Part shown: positions 45,717-57,986 of the stretch, in pieces
How positions within the stretch are numbered: position 1 is the stretch's first letter
Layout of the letters: the number at the start of each line of letters is the position of its first letter
Origin: Puccinia triticina
Lineage: Eukaryota > Basidiomycota > Pucciniomycetes > Pucciniales > Pucciniaceae
NCBI RefSeq assembly: GCF_026914185.1
Contig: NC_070571.1
Location: forward strand, 5,249,207 to 5,313,206
DNA length: 64,000 nt
Reading direction: 5' to 3'
Program-made: the position numbers and the translations under genes
Notes under the pieces: generated by a model
Told to the model about the DNA's origin: nothing
What the model saw: the letters and a program-made list of their open reading frames with translations, nothing else
Database searches by the model: none

Positions 45717-48700
45717 TTGGATGCTATTGATGTCATTGGTGCTATTAAGAAGTACCTCGCCAGTTTTGAAAGGGTTGGGAATCGGACTGCGTTTGTTTTC
45801 CACCAATCGAGGATATCGAACGACGGAGTATCGACGGCAACCGTGCCTTCTTGCAAATAGAGATCAAGTTCTGCCGTAGCCGTGACTGCTGGTACAGTCT
45901 TTGTCATCTTGCTTGCAAGGTACTCCTTGAAGCGACTTTCCTCAATGTCTTCAAATGTATTTTTAGAATCTAAAGTTGTACTATCGTTGATCGATTGAGA
46001 GCCTTGAGAGGCATTCAAAGTGTTTGATTTTGGTTTTGCGTTGGAGGCGAGCTCGTTGAACAAGGCGTAGAGTCGTTTTGTTATGCCATCGATTTTTTTC
46101 GGAACTTCACATTTGTCTGTGTCCAAATCACAGTTTTCAAGGAGCAGAAACTCGATGAGCGAAAGCTTGTATCGCGGATCAAAGACGAGGAAGATTGCGG
46201 CCAACTCTTCAGGGTTTTTCCAATATTTGTCGTACTTTTCTTGCATCGGTTCCACTAGATCGCAAATTTCAGTCGGTCCGGATTGAAGAACATCATTCAG
46301 CTTCTTTTTTATTCTAACTATATTCACATAAAGCATGTGGGCTGTTGGACAATGAGTCATGCACAGCTTCAATGTTGCTGCGGGTTTGAGAATAAACAAT
46401 TGAAAATGAGTACATTATTCAAATGGATAGAGTAAATAAAATGAATATGTCAACTAACCAGTGTTGAATATTGAAAGAAAATCTTTCATTGCCGAGATCT
46501 CCTCCCACTCTTTGGCAGCAGGACAGTTGTTATAGTTCGCATCTTGCAGGGCTAGATTCTCAAAGGCCTCTCGGTACGGTATAGACGAATTGAGCATATG
46601 AAATGTTGAGTTCCAGCGCGTTGGCACATCGAGTACTGGCTGGGCTAGATTTCCAATATTCGTCAACTCAAGAGCCTCTTTGAATTGTTGCTTTCGGGAG
46701 GGGGTACTTCTGATATATCGGACAGAGTCTCGGATCTTGCTGATGGCGGGAGAGAGTTGATGCAAACCATCTTTGACAATCAAGTTGATGATGTGTGCGG
46801 CGCATCACACATGGAAGAACTTCCCTTCCATTATTGGTGGGGATCGACTTTTGTCTTGAAGTAACTGTTTGACTCGAGCCACAGTGTGGTGCTCCATTCC
46901 AAACCATAAGTAGTATTATATTGCTTTCTTTTACATATATTCATCATTACATTGAACATTTCCCCATAAACCTTCACAAATACCTCATTATTATTGCATA
47001 TTCAGATTCTACATCAAATTTCACATATAGTCATTCCTACATAGTACCCCCTTATCTTCAATGGTTCAGTAGTTATAGAGGATATAAGACTTACAGATAA
47101 TCTACAGTCTTCATTAGTTACAATACTCAATTCATTAGTAACTTACTTGAATCATTACAGTACATTACTTTTACATAATTACTTTCACATCCTAAAACCC
47201 TTTACATACATTCCTCATTATGTACTATGGCTATTATACACATTACATCATTAGATCTGTGCTTACCTCTTTCAGTAGTGCTCATCATTACAAGTAGTTA
47301 CTATGTTCACATCACTTTTCCCCATTAGTACATTCTTTTATTCCCATAACCAGCATTCCCCTTTTCAGCATTGCTCATCATTACATACTGTTACTATGTT
47401 CACATCACTCTTCCTCATTTGTACAACCTTCATTCTCATAGCCAGAACTCCTCATTGTTTGTGCTCATCCCTCCTTTCATATAAGAACTGTTCTTCCCCC
47501 CCTCACTTGTACCTCATGAGAGAAATATATACAGAATTTATAGATAATTTTAGATACAGAAATTATAAGTTCCCCACTCTCATCAATCCTCCATCTCTCT
47601 TACCCTCAGTAGTCAGTAGTCAGCTCATAGTACTAGCTCCTAAGATCAAGTAGAAATCAGCCACACCTTTTTCTTTCTTTTTCTTAGTGTTACTCTCATC
47701 CCCTCAGTATTAGTCAGGAAGGCAGCCTCATCAGCACCCTTGCATAGCTTACATTAGTACTAGTGTTGCTATCCATTTACCTTCCAAGCTCTATTCTCCC
47801 CTTTGAGTAGTTCCACAACGGCAACATTGTTTGCAGCGGCGTTATTGACAGTAATAAAAGAGACTTTCTCGATAGCTTTCCATTCAACAATCGCTGAGAA
47901 GAGCTGCTCAGCGATTAGCAATCCGGTGTGAGGTGGCGGAAGTTCTTTGAACGAGATGAGTCGCTTTTTCAGAGTCCAGTCGGACGAGAGGAAATGCGCT
48001 GAGATCACCATGTAGGGGGTTTGATTTGAAGTCGTCCGGAGGTCAGTTGTTAAGGCGATTTGATTCGCTTTGACGATCTCAAGGGCAATATTGGCTTTGG
48101 TTGAGTGATACGTCTCCAAGATGTCTTTCTTGACGGTTATTTGACTATAGAGTTTGAACTGAGGTTGTAAGCTCACCACAAATTCCCTGAACAGCTTACT
48201 CTTGACCGACTTGAACGAACGTTTGTCAGTAACGACCATCTTTGCAAGAAGATTGCGGGACTTCTGCTGAGAAAACACCCAATTGGCCGGTGTTGAATTC
48301 TTCGAGATTTGCAGCATAGTCTGCCTGCTTCGTGATCGATAAGAGGTGCATTGTTCGAGGTGTCGCCAAAGGTGTTTTGTTCCGCACGAGCTTTTGGCAG
48401 TACCGACATTGTCCTCTTTTCTCTTCACCTGTTTCAACATTCAAACAAAATAAAAATAAATAAACATTAGAATATTTTTGATTCAGAGAATAGAGAAATT
48501 AACAACCAACCTTCCCCACTGGGTTTGAAGTGGTTCCATATCTCGCTCGTGGTTTTACGCGGTTTTTGGCCTTGAGACGAACTTTTTTCTCTGGTTTGGG
48601 AAGCTTCGTTTGTTGAGCGGGGAGCTTTTTCTTGGGATTCACGGGGCTGACTGGGGTCCAGGACTTGGATGTCGTCTTCGGCCTCACTTTCCGCAGGTGA

Positions 48701-48823
48701 CTGGTGGTCTTGATCAATAGAGCCCTTGGCGTCGTTAGTTGCCCCGGTATTGTCTTCGGTTGAGGAGGGGACGTGCTTCTTGCGCTTGAGGGGGCGTACT
48801 TGTTGAGAGCGGGTCCTGGCCAT
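45717..48823 (-). pseudogene. hAT transposase, frameshifted and interrupted
   Basis: The start is MARTRSQQVRPLKRKKH at 48823. An intron joins SGE to GEEKRGQCRYCQKLV. The BED zinc finger is split between two frames: CRYC is read in one frame, HLWRHLEQC in another, so a frameshift lies near 48375-48395. The catalytic-core region follows (MVISAHFLSSDWTLKKRLIS, FITVNNAAANNVAV), then an AT-rich insertion (46908-47768). After it come FGMEHHTVARVKQLL, KFFHV-TGA-CAAHIINLIVKDGL with the TGA at 46807-46805, and VLDVPTRWNSTFHML. The dimerisation motif LDWWKTNAVRFPTLSKLARY precedes truncation near 45720. This copy cannot make active transposase. Confidence 0.85.
46908..47768. other. AT-rich insertion within the hAT transposase
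   Basis: The hAT reading stops after GENRAWKV at about 47770 and resumes at WFGMEHHT near 46905. The 860 bp between is AT-rich with repeated phrases such as ATTCATCATTACA, CATCATTACAAGTAGTTACTATG (47283-47303 and again about 47378-47398) and TTCCTCATT. It could be an inserted element or a decayed intron; no clear acceptor lies at the resuming end, which favours insertion. Confidence 0.5.
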
Positions 48824-49201
48824 GGTGAAGTCGTGGGTAACGGGCCGGTAGCTGAGAGCGGCAGCCTGAGTATATGTACATATATTCAGTGCTGACGGGC
48901 CACGGCCCCGCAAACTATGATTGGTGGCCCAGTGGGAGCGCCGGCCGCGCAATTGATGTAGTCTGGGAGCGCGGGGCCACGTGTTTTACATGGGTACCCG
49001 CCTGCTGCGCGGGTCTGTAAACGGGTCGGCAGGTCGACCCAACAGCCAAAATGGCTGCCCGAACCCGACCCAAAAATCTGGCGGGTCTGAGGCGGGTCGG
49101 GTCAAAAATGGGTTTTTGTGACAAAGGTCAACCCGAACCCAGCCCCAGACCCGACACGGGCCGGGTACCCGCCGGGTCAACCCGACCCACTTTCATCCCT
49201 A

Positions 49202-49696
49202 GATTTGGCCAATCCCCTGGTAGCTAATCACTTGGACTATTATCCAGAGTATACGGACGGGAAGATGATCAGCAAGTTCTCACAATCCGGCAAGTGGCTG
49301 ACGGGGATGTCACGGAATCACCGCGCTCAAATGTGCCGTGTAAATGAAAAGGACTTCTATATCTATGAGCCAGTGCAGCTTACCTGGGGTAATGTGGTAA
49401 TCCCAATACATTTCTTCACCCACAGAGGAAAGTTAAAAGCAAGATGTTGGGAGGTCCTCAACCGGGATACAGAAAGGGTCTCCAGAACAACTGATGGCCA
49501 TCCAACTACTCATGCAATAATATGGATGCCTTTTTTGCCCCATTTCCACAATTCACAACTCCAATCTATATCTGTCGATCAATTCAAATGGGACTACTCC
49601 AAGGTCCACTGGGAGGATGGTTGGTTGTTAACTGATGTGTGCAACAGGGGATTCTATGGTTTGTACCCTCACTTATGCTTCAACACCAACTCCTAG
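49202..49696 (+). pseudogene. Plavaka/KDZ-like transposase fragment
   Basis: The frame contains ANPLVANHLDYYPEYTDGK, SQSGKWLTGM, DFYIYEPVQLTWGNVVIPIH and RGKLKARCWEV. These fit the N-terminal part of Plavaka-type transposases of basidiomycetes, where ...NPLVHPLLHFYPED, ...FYVFEPALL and VIPFRWF blocks come in the same order. The piece starts right after the hAT terminus at 49201 and ends at a stop at 49696. The catalytic parts are absent. The assignment rests on remembered family motifs. Confidence 0.55.
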
Positions 49697-51088
49697 ATTG
49701 ACTGACCTACCTGGAACGTGTTCATATATGTTTTCAGTTGCCAATCTTTAAAAATAGTAGCCGTAAGACCACCGCCTCTGACAAGCATCCAATCAGCTCA
49801 AGCGCTTGCCTACTATTTTCCAATATCCCTGAATTTGATAATTACATATTATCAAATATCAAATAATATCACTGTATTTGATAATTATATATTATCGAAT
49901 TCAAATACATCACTGTATTTAATAATTACATATTATTAAATTCAAATACTCTTTTGACAAGAGTTTTAACCTTTTGACTGATTCCCAATCACGTCTTTAT
50001 TTGGTATTTTACATACCAACAAGGTTAAATTTCAGCACAGTTAAAGTGCTTGGGTAAAATACCTTATTTCTGACGGGTTTTGTCCCAAAGCTACATAAAC
50101 AGAGCTGTCAAGAGTTAACTCCATTTTGACTTCAGATTCTGTTTTCTCATGCAATTTAAACTATAGTCTCCACTGAGTACTTTTCATTCGGTTCACTCCT
50201 TCATGGTGTTTGGTGTTTCCCGCTGTGACATGTAAATCAGTCACACCATGAATCCCAACTCCCAACCACATGTACATAGGTGATTATGTAAGCAAACTGT
50301 GAAAATTTTTGAACTCTGGATACCCCATGCAGCTGGAGGATACACAGACTTCAGACAACCAGAACCAACCACTCAGATAACCCAGGATCACCACCAAAGA
50401 GGATACCACGCTCCCAGTACACCTACCATCACAGGCGCCTAGGATATTGACAGTTAGTATACTCTTTCACTGAATCTTGCTTATCTCAGAGGTACCCCTC
50501 TGTGTCTCTTGACTGCTCTCTCTCCCTGTTTCTTTTTTGCTCTTCTTTGATCACAGGTCTTCATAAATCTTGACCTCATAACCAAAGCATACCATTGCCA
50601 TTCATCATTCTTTTTCTGTGGTTTTTGTAAGAAACATACCACATAGGTTTCCCTTCAAAGCACCTTGACTGTCCTCAGAGAAGTCTAAAAAATTGTGGCT
50701 GATTAGACTTCTCTAATTCAGGTACCTTCCACATTTCCATTGTGAGAAGAGGCTGTTGCAATCTCTGGCACAGCTTGGCAGCACTCCCTTAAGGGGTAGC
50801 ATTGCTAGTCGATGTTATTTCCCACCTTCAGGTCCACAGAAACTTGATTATCATCATTCAGATCTTCTCTTTTTCCTCTCTTACTGTTTGTTGTTTCTTT
50901 ATCCCAAGAAATACAATCAGTGCCCACCCAAAACCTTGTGTCATGTTGTCACTTTAGAGACACAGGCTCACACTTGAGCTCCGGCTCAATGCCCCTCAGC
51001 GGCCCGAGTGGTCAAAGAGCACACAGAGCTGGCCGACAAAGCTTGCCCGGCTGGTCTCCTCCATGGCACTTGATAAGGGCTCTGTGGT
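49697..51088. other. Non-coding DNA with an AT-rich tandem repeat
   Basis: Three tandem units of about 41-43 bp lie at 49830-49950, each TGTATTTGATAATTAYATAT-like followed by TATCAAATTC. The rest, 49950-51088, is non-coding; frames at 50756-50977 have no domain. Confidence 0.5.
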
Positions 51089-52484
51089 AAGGGTGGGCCA
51101 GCTACACTAACCATAGCGTTAGCGTGGCGTAGCCAACGGTGTAACCGCTTCGCTGCGGAAAGCGCAGCGGTTTTGGCGATCACTTCGCTGCGCTAAAAAT
51201 AGCGGCCCCAACCGCTGCGCTACCGCATTTTGGGCTGGGAAAAAAGCGGGGGCCCGCTAATTGCAGCGGTAGCGCAGCGGTGGCCCCGCTGTGCTACCAC
51301 TTTTTGGGCTGGCTGCGTAGCGGTCCCCCGCTGCGCTGCGCTTTTTTTTGATAAACCGCAGTGGTAACACCATTTCTGGTGCAAAAATTCATAAACAAGC
51401 ATATCTGGTGTAAGTGAGTGTAGCCACCCGCTTCAAAAAGCGCAGCGAAGCACGAAGCGCAGCGGTTTTGGCTGCCGCTTCGCTGCGCTGAAAATAGCGG
51501 CCCCGACCGCTGCGCTGCCGCTTTTTGCTCCAGGGAAAAAGCGGGGGCCCGCTGCAAAAAGCGGAAGCAAAGCGGGTCGGCCGCTGCGCTACCGCTTTTT
51601 GGCGTGGATCAAAATGTGAAGACCCCGCGCACAGCGAGGTTTCACAAGAGATATCACAGGCCCAGAGGCCCCGGTGAACTTAGTTCAGCTCCTGCTTCCA
51701 CATCCTAGCCGGTAGAGATCCTTGTTTTCCCATCTCTCCCGGCTAGGTAAGTTAACCCATTCTCTTTCTTTTCCCTTCTTCCCTTCTTCTTCTCTCTCTC
51801 CTCCATGCCCCTTCCTAGTCCATTAAAGTTGTACTCACAGAGAGATCCTTGTTTTCCCATCTCTCCCGGCTAGCCCCTCGCCTATCTGCAATTTCAGAGA
51901 CCCGTGAACTAGACCTCGAGTCTCTGTGCCCTCCTTGAGCCATCTCAACAGTGAAGGAGATCCCAACTCCTTACACAAAAGCGGGAGCCGCTTCGCTTCG
52001 CTGAAAAGGCCGCTTTTCGCAGCGAAGCAAAGCTTTTCACCCTTGGCGTAGCGTAGCGGAATTCCGCTAACTTGTAGTGTAGCGTTAGCAGAATTGCACC
52101 TCTAGTGTGCTAACGCTACGCGCAAAGGGTGCGCGGCTAAGTTAGCTGTTAGAGTAGCGTTAGCGCAGATGCGCGCAATTGCGCTAACGCTACACACGCA
52201 GGGCGCAAAAGAGCGCGCGCTACGCTGCGCTACAGCGCTTTTAGCAAAAAAAATGGCCTTTTTTCCCGCTAAAAGCGCTGTAGCGCAGTGCAGCGTAGCG
52301 TAGCGGCTGTAGCGGCGTGCTAACACTAACAAAGAATTGGTGCGCTGTTAGCGTCGCTGAAAGTGAGCGCAGCATAGCGGCGCTAACAGCACGCTAATGC
52401 TACTCAAAATTGGCGGGCACTTTTTGCCGCTACACTAACGTGTAGCGCTGAAATAGCGTAGTGTAGCGTAGTGGGCCACCCTTG
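51089..52484. mobile_element. 1.4-kb TAGCG/AGCGG palindromic element, 7-bp target duplication
   Basis: Flanked by the 7-bp duplication TCTGTGG (51082-51088 and 52485-52491). The ends read TAAGGGTGGGCC and, inverted from the right, CAAGGGTGGCCC. Both arms consist of reiterated, self-complementary words (AGCGCAGCGG, CCGCTGCGCT, TAGCGTTAGCG). The central 350 bp (51610-51970) is different: it contains an exact 33-bp direct repeat (51714-51746 and 51841-51873), pyrimidine-rich tracts and LTR-leader-like text, so something may be nested there. The right arm resembles the element at 12250-12708 closely over long stretches (for example GGGTGCGCGGCTAA). No coding capacity. Confidence 0.8.
51714..51873. 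repeat. Exact 33-bp direct repeat
   Basis: AGAGATCCTTGTTTTCCCAT continuing CTCTCCCGGCTAG occurs at 51714-51746 and again at 51841-51873, 127 bp apart. The first copy is followed by GTAAGT-like text and pyrimidine tracts. It sits in the non-palindromic core of the element at 51089-52484. Confidence 0.9.
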
Positions 52485-52491
52485 TCTGTGG

Positions 52492-55400
52492 GAGAGCTGC
52501 CCAGTAGTGTCCAGCTTGTTGATGATCTCATCTGCGATCACCGTGCTGTAACCCATATTGACCCCATTCAGCAATTCTCGGTTCATACTGAACTCATGGC
52601 TGGGTCTTTCTTGAAGTTCATTATAACCGAGTCAAAGATCTATGTGTGGATGAAAGATCCACTACAGACCAGTCAGTGGATGGGCTTTGATTGAGGAAAG
52701 GTCACATGAAAACACTTACTTTGAAGATGGGCTCAAGCACGAACATGTTGAAAGCTCGCTCAAGCATGTTTCCATCGGCACCAATGGCGTTCTTAAACCA
52801 ATTTTTGGGTTTGGGGTTGAAGTAGTTGTCACCCCCAGTAGGTGATGTACTAAGACCCAAGATGCTTAACTTTTTGAGAAGTTCATAGAATGCTCAGCAA
52901 ACCGTTCTCTTCCATTCTGACAAGTCATTCCGTTGAAGTATTGACAGAAGGTGAGCCTCTATATCTCCTGACTTCTTCACCTGCCACCTTTGAAGCATAT
53001 ATCTTCATTGGTCCTTGCAGTACGCTGCGGAATTTTCTGATTGTTTTGTAGAGCTGTCAATGACTTTGACTGCTTTGTTGAAGTGTGATGATGTTGACGT
53101 CTTTCCAACTGGCAAGCAGTATGTAGTTCATCTCTCTACAGGCCAAACGTTTTGCTTGTTCAATCTTTTGGTCAACCAGGGCGCGTAATGTGAGCAGAAG
53201 TAAATGATACCATCTAAAAGGTCGTTGATGCAGGCCCAGCAGCCAAAGCCAGAGATCTTGCCAATAGCTTGAAGTAGTGCGCTAAAAGAATGAAGTAGTG
53301 GCAAGCAGGGTCCGAATTGTCCTAAATTACATTTGGTGATAAATTGGCTTAGAGCAAGAGCGGAATCTTTCAGGTAGGATTAATTAACTTCTTGATTTTG
53401 AGGCCTGTGTGAATGCGTCAAATAACCGCGACCAAGCAATTCATAGAGTCGGAACCACCATAAATCGGTTGTAGAATGGAAAGAATCAAGTTTGGTCTGA
53501 ATCAAAGCAGCCCATGACCCCAACTCCAATCACCTCCAGTTTAGGACTAAAGCTGTGAGTTCTGGCTGAAACAAAAGCAACAAATTTTCAGAGCAGCTGT
53601 ACTTTTGCCATTCCTCAATTTGCCCTGATTAAGGTCTCTAATTGCAGGATGATCAAGGTGAGAGGACTGTTGGACGATAAAGCTGCAATCTTGCGGCATT
53701 GTTGCAGAATTTTGTCCGAATTGGTCATTTCAGGCCACTGCTGAATCAGTGCATCGATTCAGGAAGCCAAAGTTGTCAATAAGGGACCAGGGTGGTCTCA
53801 GCAGTGTTACTGCCGGTGTAGAAGTTTGCCGGGGAATTCAATGATGATGTCAATGATTTGAGAAGCTGACAGAGAAAGTTGAACTGAAAAGCCAAGGATG
53901 TTTGATCAAGATCTGATGGCAACGCGAGACCATGCTTTTCTACCATTGATACCACAATTTGCGGCCGGAGTGAGTCAAAAGAAGACGGAGATTTTCCTGC
54001 ATCTGCCTCTGTTGACATGATTGAGAGGTGAATCTTGCAAAGCAGTGAGATTTGCGTGGGCGTGACAAGGTTGGCAGAGGAGTAGGATGAGGCCAATGGC
54101 ATATTGTTTTTGCAAGAAGGTAACAGGGCTTGGAATTCTTCTTCAATTTCCTCGTCCGACTTGATGGTGATGTCTTGTCAGCGTTTTTGAACCCTGCGCT
54201 CTCTCCTCAGCCTCTTTCTGCTGTCAAATCCAATCGCGTGTCCACAGCTGCCATATTTTATCATAGAGTGAGAGTAGCTTGTGAGTTTGGGAGCTCTCAA
54301 ATTCTTTGATCAAATATTTGGCCATCAAGCTGATGTAAAGTAGTGACAATGCTGATTGACTAGCCTTGCCAGCAACTTTTGCTTCAATTCTTTCTACAAG
54401 GGGGTCTTGTTGCAGATTGGCGGCAGCGATAGCGGTAGTGCCAGTCGTTAAACAGCTAATCAAGTCAGTAATCACTAGCTGCGTAGATTGATTTGAACAA
54501 CTTGACATTGCTCTTTGGAACAAGACGCTTGCTGAGGCGATTGATCAATCAAATCACCAAGAAGGAGAAATTCTCAATCCGTGCATGTAGGGCCTGGAGA
54601 CGGTCCAGATTAACAAGTTAGACAATGGCTTCAGCTGAATCTTCAAGGCAACCATCAATGAGAAACTGCTTTTCGAATGCTTTCAACTCAGTAAAGATTG
54701 CGTGTTGGACCAGAGTGTCTGTAGAGCGTTGAATTGAAGGCTGTGGGATCTGCTTGCAGCGCAATTTGATTTCTGCGATTTCATCATCCAGTAGCAACAT
54801 TTGAGGGTTTGATGAAGCAACACCTTTGCTCTGCTGATAGGAGGGGAGGAAGGCCCTCAGTTGGCAAAAGCGGGAAGCCCAAGCTGGAGATAGGAATGGT
54901 GGGCTGTCTGGACGGATAGAGTGTCGATGGGTACGTCAGAAATGTAAAGGCGCCACAATTTCAAAGCTTGCAAGGTTGGAATGAGTGTGCATGATTGGCG
55001 CAACCGGCTGTCTCACAGCAGCAGATTAGGGGATAATTACCTGAAGCAAGGATGCTATTTGGCTGAGCTTCACCACTGGGGCTTCAATCTGCAAAGATAT
55101 GAATTCAACGGATAAAGTCTCAGACTGTGATACTGTAATCCTCATGAATAGACTCGACTTACAAAGTTTAACAGGCTTGAGATCGGTGAATGGCACAAGT
55201 GTTTGCGGTCTGGAGTTAAGCAGGGAGTCGCGGTAGCCACAAGTGAAACCAATCGGTCCAAGGTATTTACCACTGCTCCATGGCCCTCGAGTGATGTGGA
55301 TGTCTTGACCAGCCTAGAACAAAAATACTGGCTCAATACTCACGGTGGGAAGAAAAAGAAAAAGCATATCAATGCACTTGGCTATACCGGAAATTACATG

Positions 55401-57986
55401 TAGGAAGTTGGACCGAGTGAATTGGGATAAGATGCTGAAAGGCTTGAGAGTTGATTTGGTCATCAGCATCAGTAAGGGAATGCCGCATCAGAACAATGTT
55501 CGACTAACCATATCGGAGAAGCTGATGGGTGGCGCTGTCAATGACATGATGATCTGCAAGTTTAGGCACAGGTCGGTTTGCTCTACGGAAACAGATATAT
55601 TAGCTCAATCCTTAATTCTAGAAAGTATAAGGGGGAATGTTTATGTGTGGATGCGTTCTGTTCTTGAAGGTAGGCATTTGAGCGGAACAAGACGCCCACC
55701 TCACTGGGTACGGTTCCCCACTGAGGTAGAAGGTTATTGATTGGTACCTTGCTCTGATGGTTCACAAGTTGATTTAGTTTAGCCGTGGAGGTGTATCTGA
55801 GGAAAGCAATACTAACATGTTTGGTATGAAGGAAGCTGGTCATTGTCGCAACAATCGCAATCATTCTTTCTCCAACCAGCCCGAAATTTGCATCGGGTGG
55901 GGGGACTCCGGTCAAACCAGTCTCTTCAGTTTTGGCGGCAGAAATTTGCTAAAGTCAAAATTAACTGTCAGAACTGTTTGATCAAGATCAAGAGATCAAA
56001 AAGCAAGGAGTAATACCTTTTTGAGCTTCTCAGTTAACCAATTGATCTTGGGACAGTCAAATGTGATTTCTCAACTGATCTTGAGAAACACCACGATTAC
56101 GAAATAGATTGCTTGTAGATCTGAGTTGCCAGAAATGAACCAAACCCAATCAATCAATATATGAAGAAGCGTAAAAGTATAAAAAGCGAAAGACCCTTAT
56201 TCAACAGAGACCAGTTAACGTCGCAGAGCTGGCCTAGTTGACTGACCAAGTTGATGAGATGTGAATTCTTGTACCAAGGTGGGAAGAACAAGTTCCACAG
56301 AATAACCAAAGCTTCCAAACAAGAGATGTTGTGTGAATTGCGCAGGGGCTGGAGAGAGAGCTCGGTGAATTTGAACAGGGATTTGGTTGAGGAAGGTGCT
56401 CGATTGACTGAATCATCAATCATTTTTAGGGCAAAGCCGATTGCCGCATGATCCGGCGAGGACTCCAACAAATCAATCAATTGTAAAGTAGCTTCCTGGA
56501 TGTCCCTTATACATCCAAATATTTGCTGCATAGTACCCGAAGGGGTGAGTCGAAAGTATTTCATCTTAGAAGAAGGGAAAAAGGTTGAAGACGCACCTGA
56601 TATTCAGATTTGCCGGCGTCAGATAGTGCTTCCCAATTTTGAGCTTCGCCCAAAATGAGCAAACAGGATTGCAGGATCGCGTCACTAGCATGGTTGACAA
56701 AGCTTGAAAACCGTTTGTGATCGATAGGTCGGCCTTGTATTACGCGGGGGTCACTTGAGTGCTTCATGTGAGAATGACAAGACTTTAAGGTTTTATTTCA
56801 TCAAGTCAGAAAACTATTGTACATGTATAGATGAAAGAAACATAGAAGTAGAAGATGAAGAAAGAGAGATATACCTTTAAGGGCAGGTTCTGGGCTGCCT
56901 AGTGGAATACAATGAGGAAGGAGTAGTAGAGGAACAAGGAACAAGATCTTATTCAGATGACAGGGAACAGTAAGAAAGAAAAGGAAATGGGGATGGCGAT
57001 GGTGCGGAGCGAGGTCGTCGCACTAAAGCTGATGATAACAATGAGGAAAGCGGAACAATTGGGACAGTGAAGCTAAGTTTGGGGTTCTGAGCTATTGATC
57101 TAAGATGAAGCGGATGAGGAGAGAGATAGAAGTGGGAGATTTAGTGCTCCTTTTATAGGGTTTTTGTGCAGAACAGGTGAATCGCTGTTACTACGTACCA
57201 GGGCTTGGTTGTGGCTACATAAAGCCTGTCCAGGTGAACAGGGACGTGGTCGCGGCGGTTTGATCTCAACCGGTTTGGTTTTTCTCCTTCATGTTCTCGT
57301 GATCTGTACGACACGGTAATCAGGAAGGGTTGTTTCATTAGTGTCTTGACTGGGTCATCAGGGTCGGTTACACTTCTCGACCTGGTTCAGTTCGTTGTGA
57401 GGGACCTCTTACTTACCGTTGGAGGGATGTTCCGAGGCGTCCGAGTGGCTGTTGGTGGGATCGATGAGATTGCTGGATTCCACCGGGTCAGGCTGAACTG
57501 AGCCTGCGTCTGGTTCGGGCGGGCCCGGGCCTAGAATCTGACACTTCATTGGGCCAGTTGATTCTGGATTCAATTCATAGGTAGGACAATGAGCGTAACG
57601 GCAAACATGCCGCGATGACAAGCCTTAATAAAGATTGGTGACCTAGAGCTCTTCCTTCACACAGTAAGTGGTGTGTGGATTGGCTTGGATTGGCTTCCTA
57701 TAGCCAAATCAAATGCCTGTAACCAATAACAATCACGCCCGACTCAGCTTTGCGCTTGAGAGGTGTGCAGATATGTTGAAGAGCAGGACTGACCTGTCCA
57801 ATGAAAAAATGAATCGCGCGGTTGAACTGAGCCCAACTCGTTGCTACGCCCAGAATGTCAGGCTTCAATATAGTAGTAGCTTGAGCGTGTTGTCCCGACT
57901 TGGGGAGGGTAAGAAATGGTCCAGTGTCCCCGAGAGAAGGGATTATTCGGTGAGTGAATGAATCAGGGCGTGGGCAGTCCAACACA
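52492..57986 (-). pseudogene. Probable decayed linker region of the midasin copy
   Basis: Minus-strand open pieces (54523-54224, 54102-53776, 55915-55583, 56564-56154, 56767-56561) are helix-rich and leucine-rich (QTSLAFQFNFLCQLLKSLTS, GLVGERMIAIVATMTSFLHT) and follow the AAA part of midasin in the right direction. Midasin has a long helical linker after its AAA ring, so these may be its remains. I could not recognise individual linker motifs, and no Asp/Glu-rich segment or MIDAS domain is present before the 51089-52484 element. A solo LTR at 56766-57543 interrupts the region. Confidence 0.35.
56766..57543 (-). mobile_element. Solo LTR with 5-bp target duplication
   Basis: On the plus strand it starts TGTGAGAATGACAAG and ends GAATCTGACA, so on the minus strand it reads TGTCAG...TCTCACA, with TG...CA ends. 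The 5-bp flanks are identical: CTTCA at 56761-56765 and 57544-57548. Both ends match the second solo LTR at 59697-60492 (TGTGAGAATGGCAAG...GAATCTGACA). No internal retroelement DNA is attached. Confidence 0.92.

Larger units (their letters stand above)
45717..49201 (-). mobile_element. Decayed hAT transposon
   Basis: The right terminus at 49201 reads, inverted, TAGGGATGAAAGTGGGTCGG, which matches the ends of the hAT-type MITE at 12132-13007. GGGTCGGG-type subterminal DNA follows to about 48980, and then the transposase gene runs leftwards from 48823. The left terminus is missing: the transposase reading ends in the LTR fragment at 45716. The element landed next to a Plavaka-like transposase fragment beginning at 49202. 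Confidence 0.7.

Noticed and set aside
52482..52694. Plus-strand gene ending ...KIYVWMKDPLQTSQWMGFD
   Set aside because: The frame starts inside the palindromic element and has no domain or splice context; it may be antisense to decayed minus-strand DNA.
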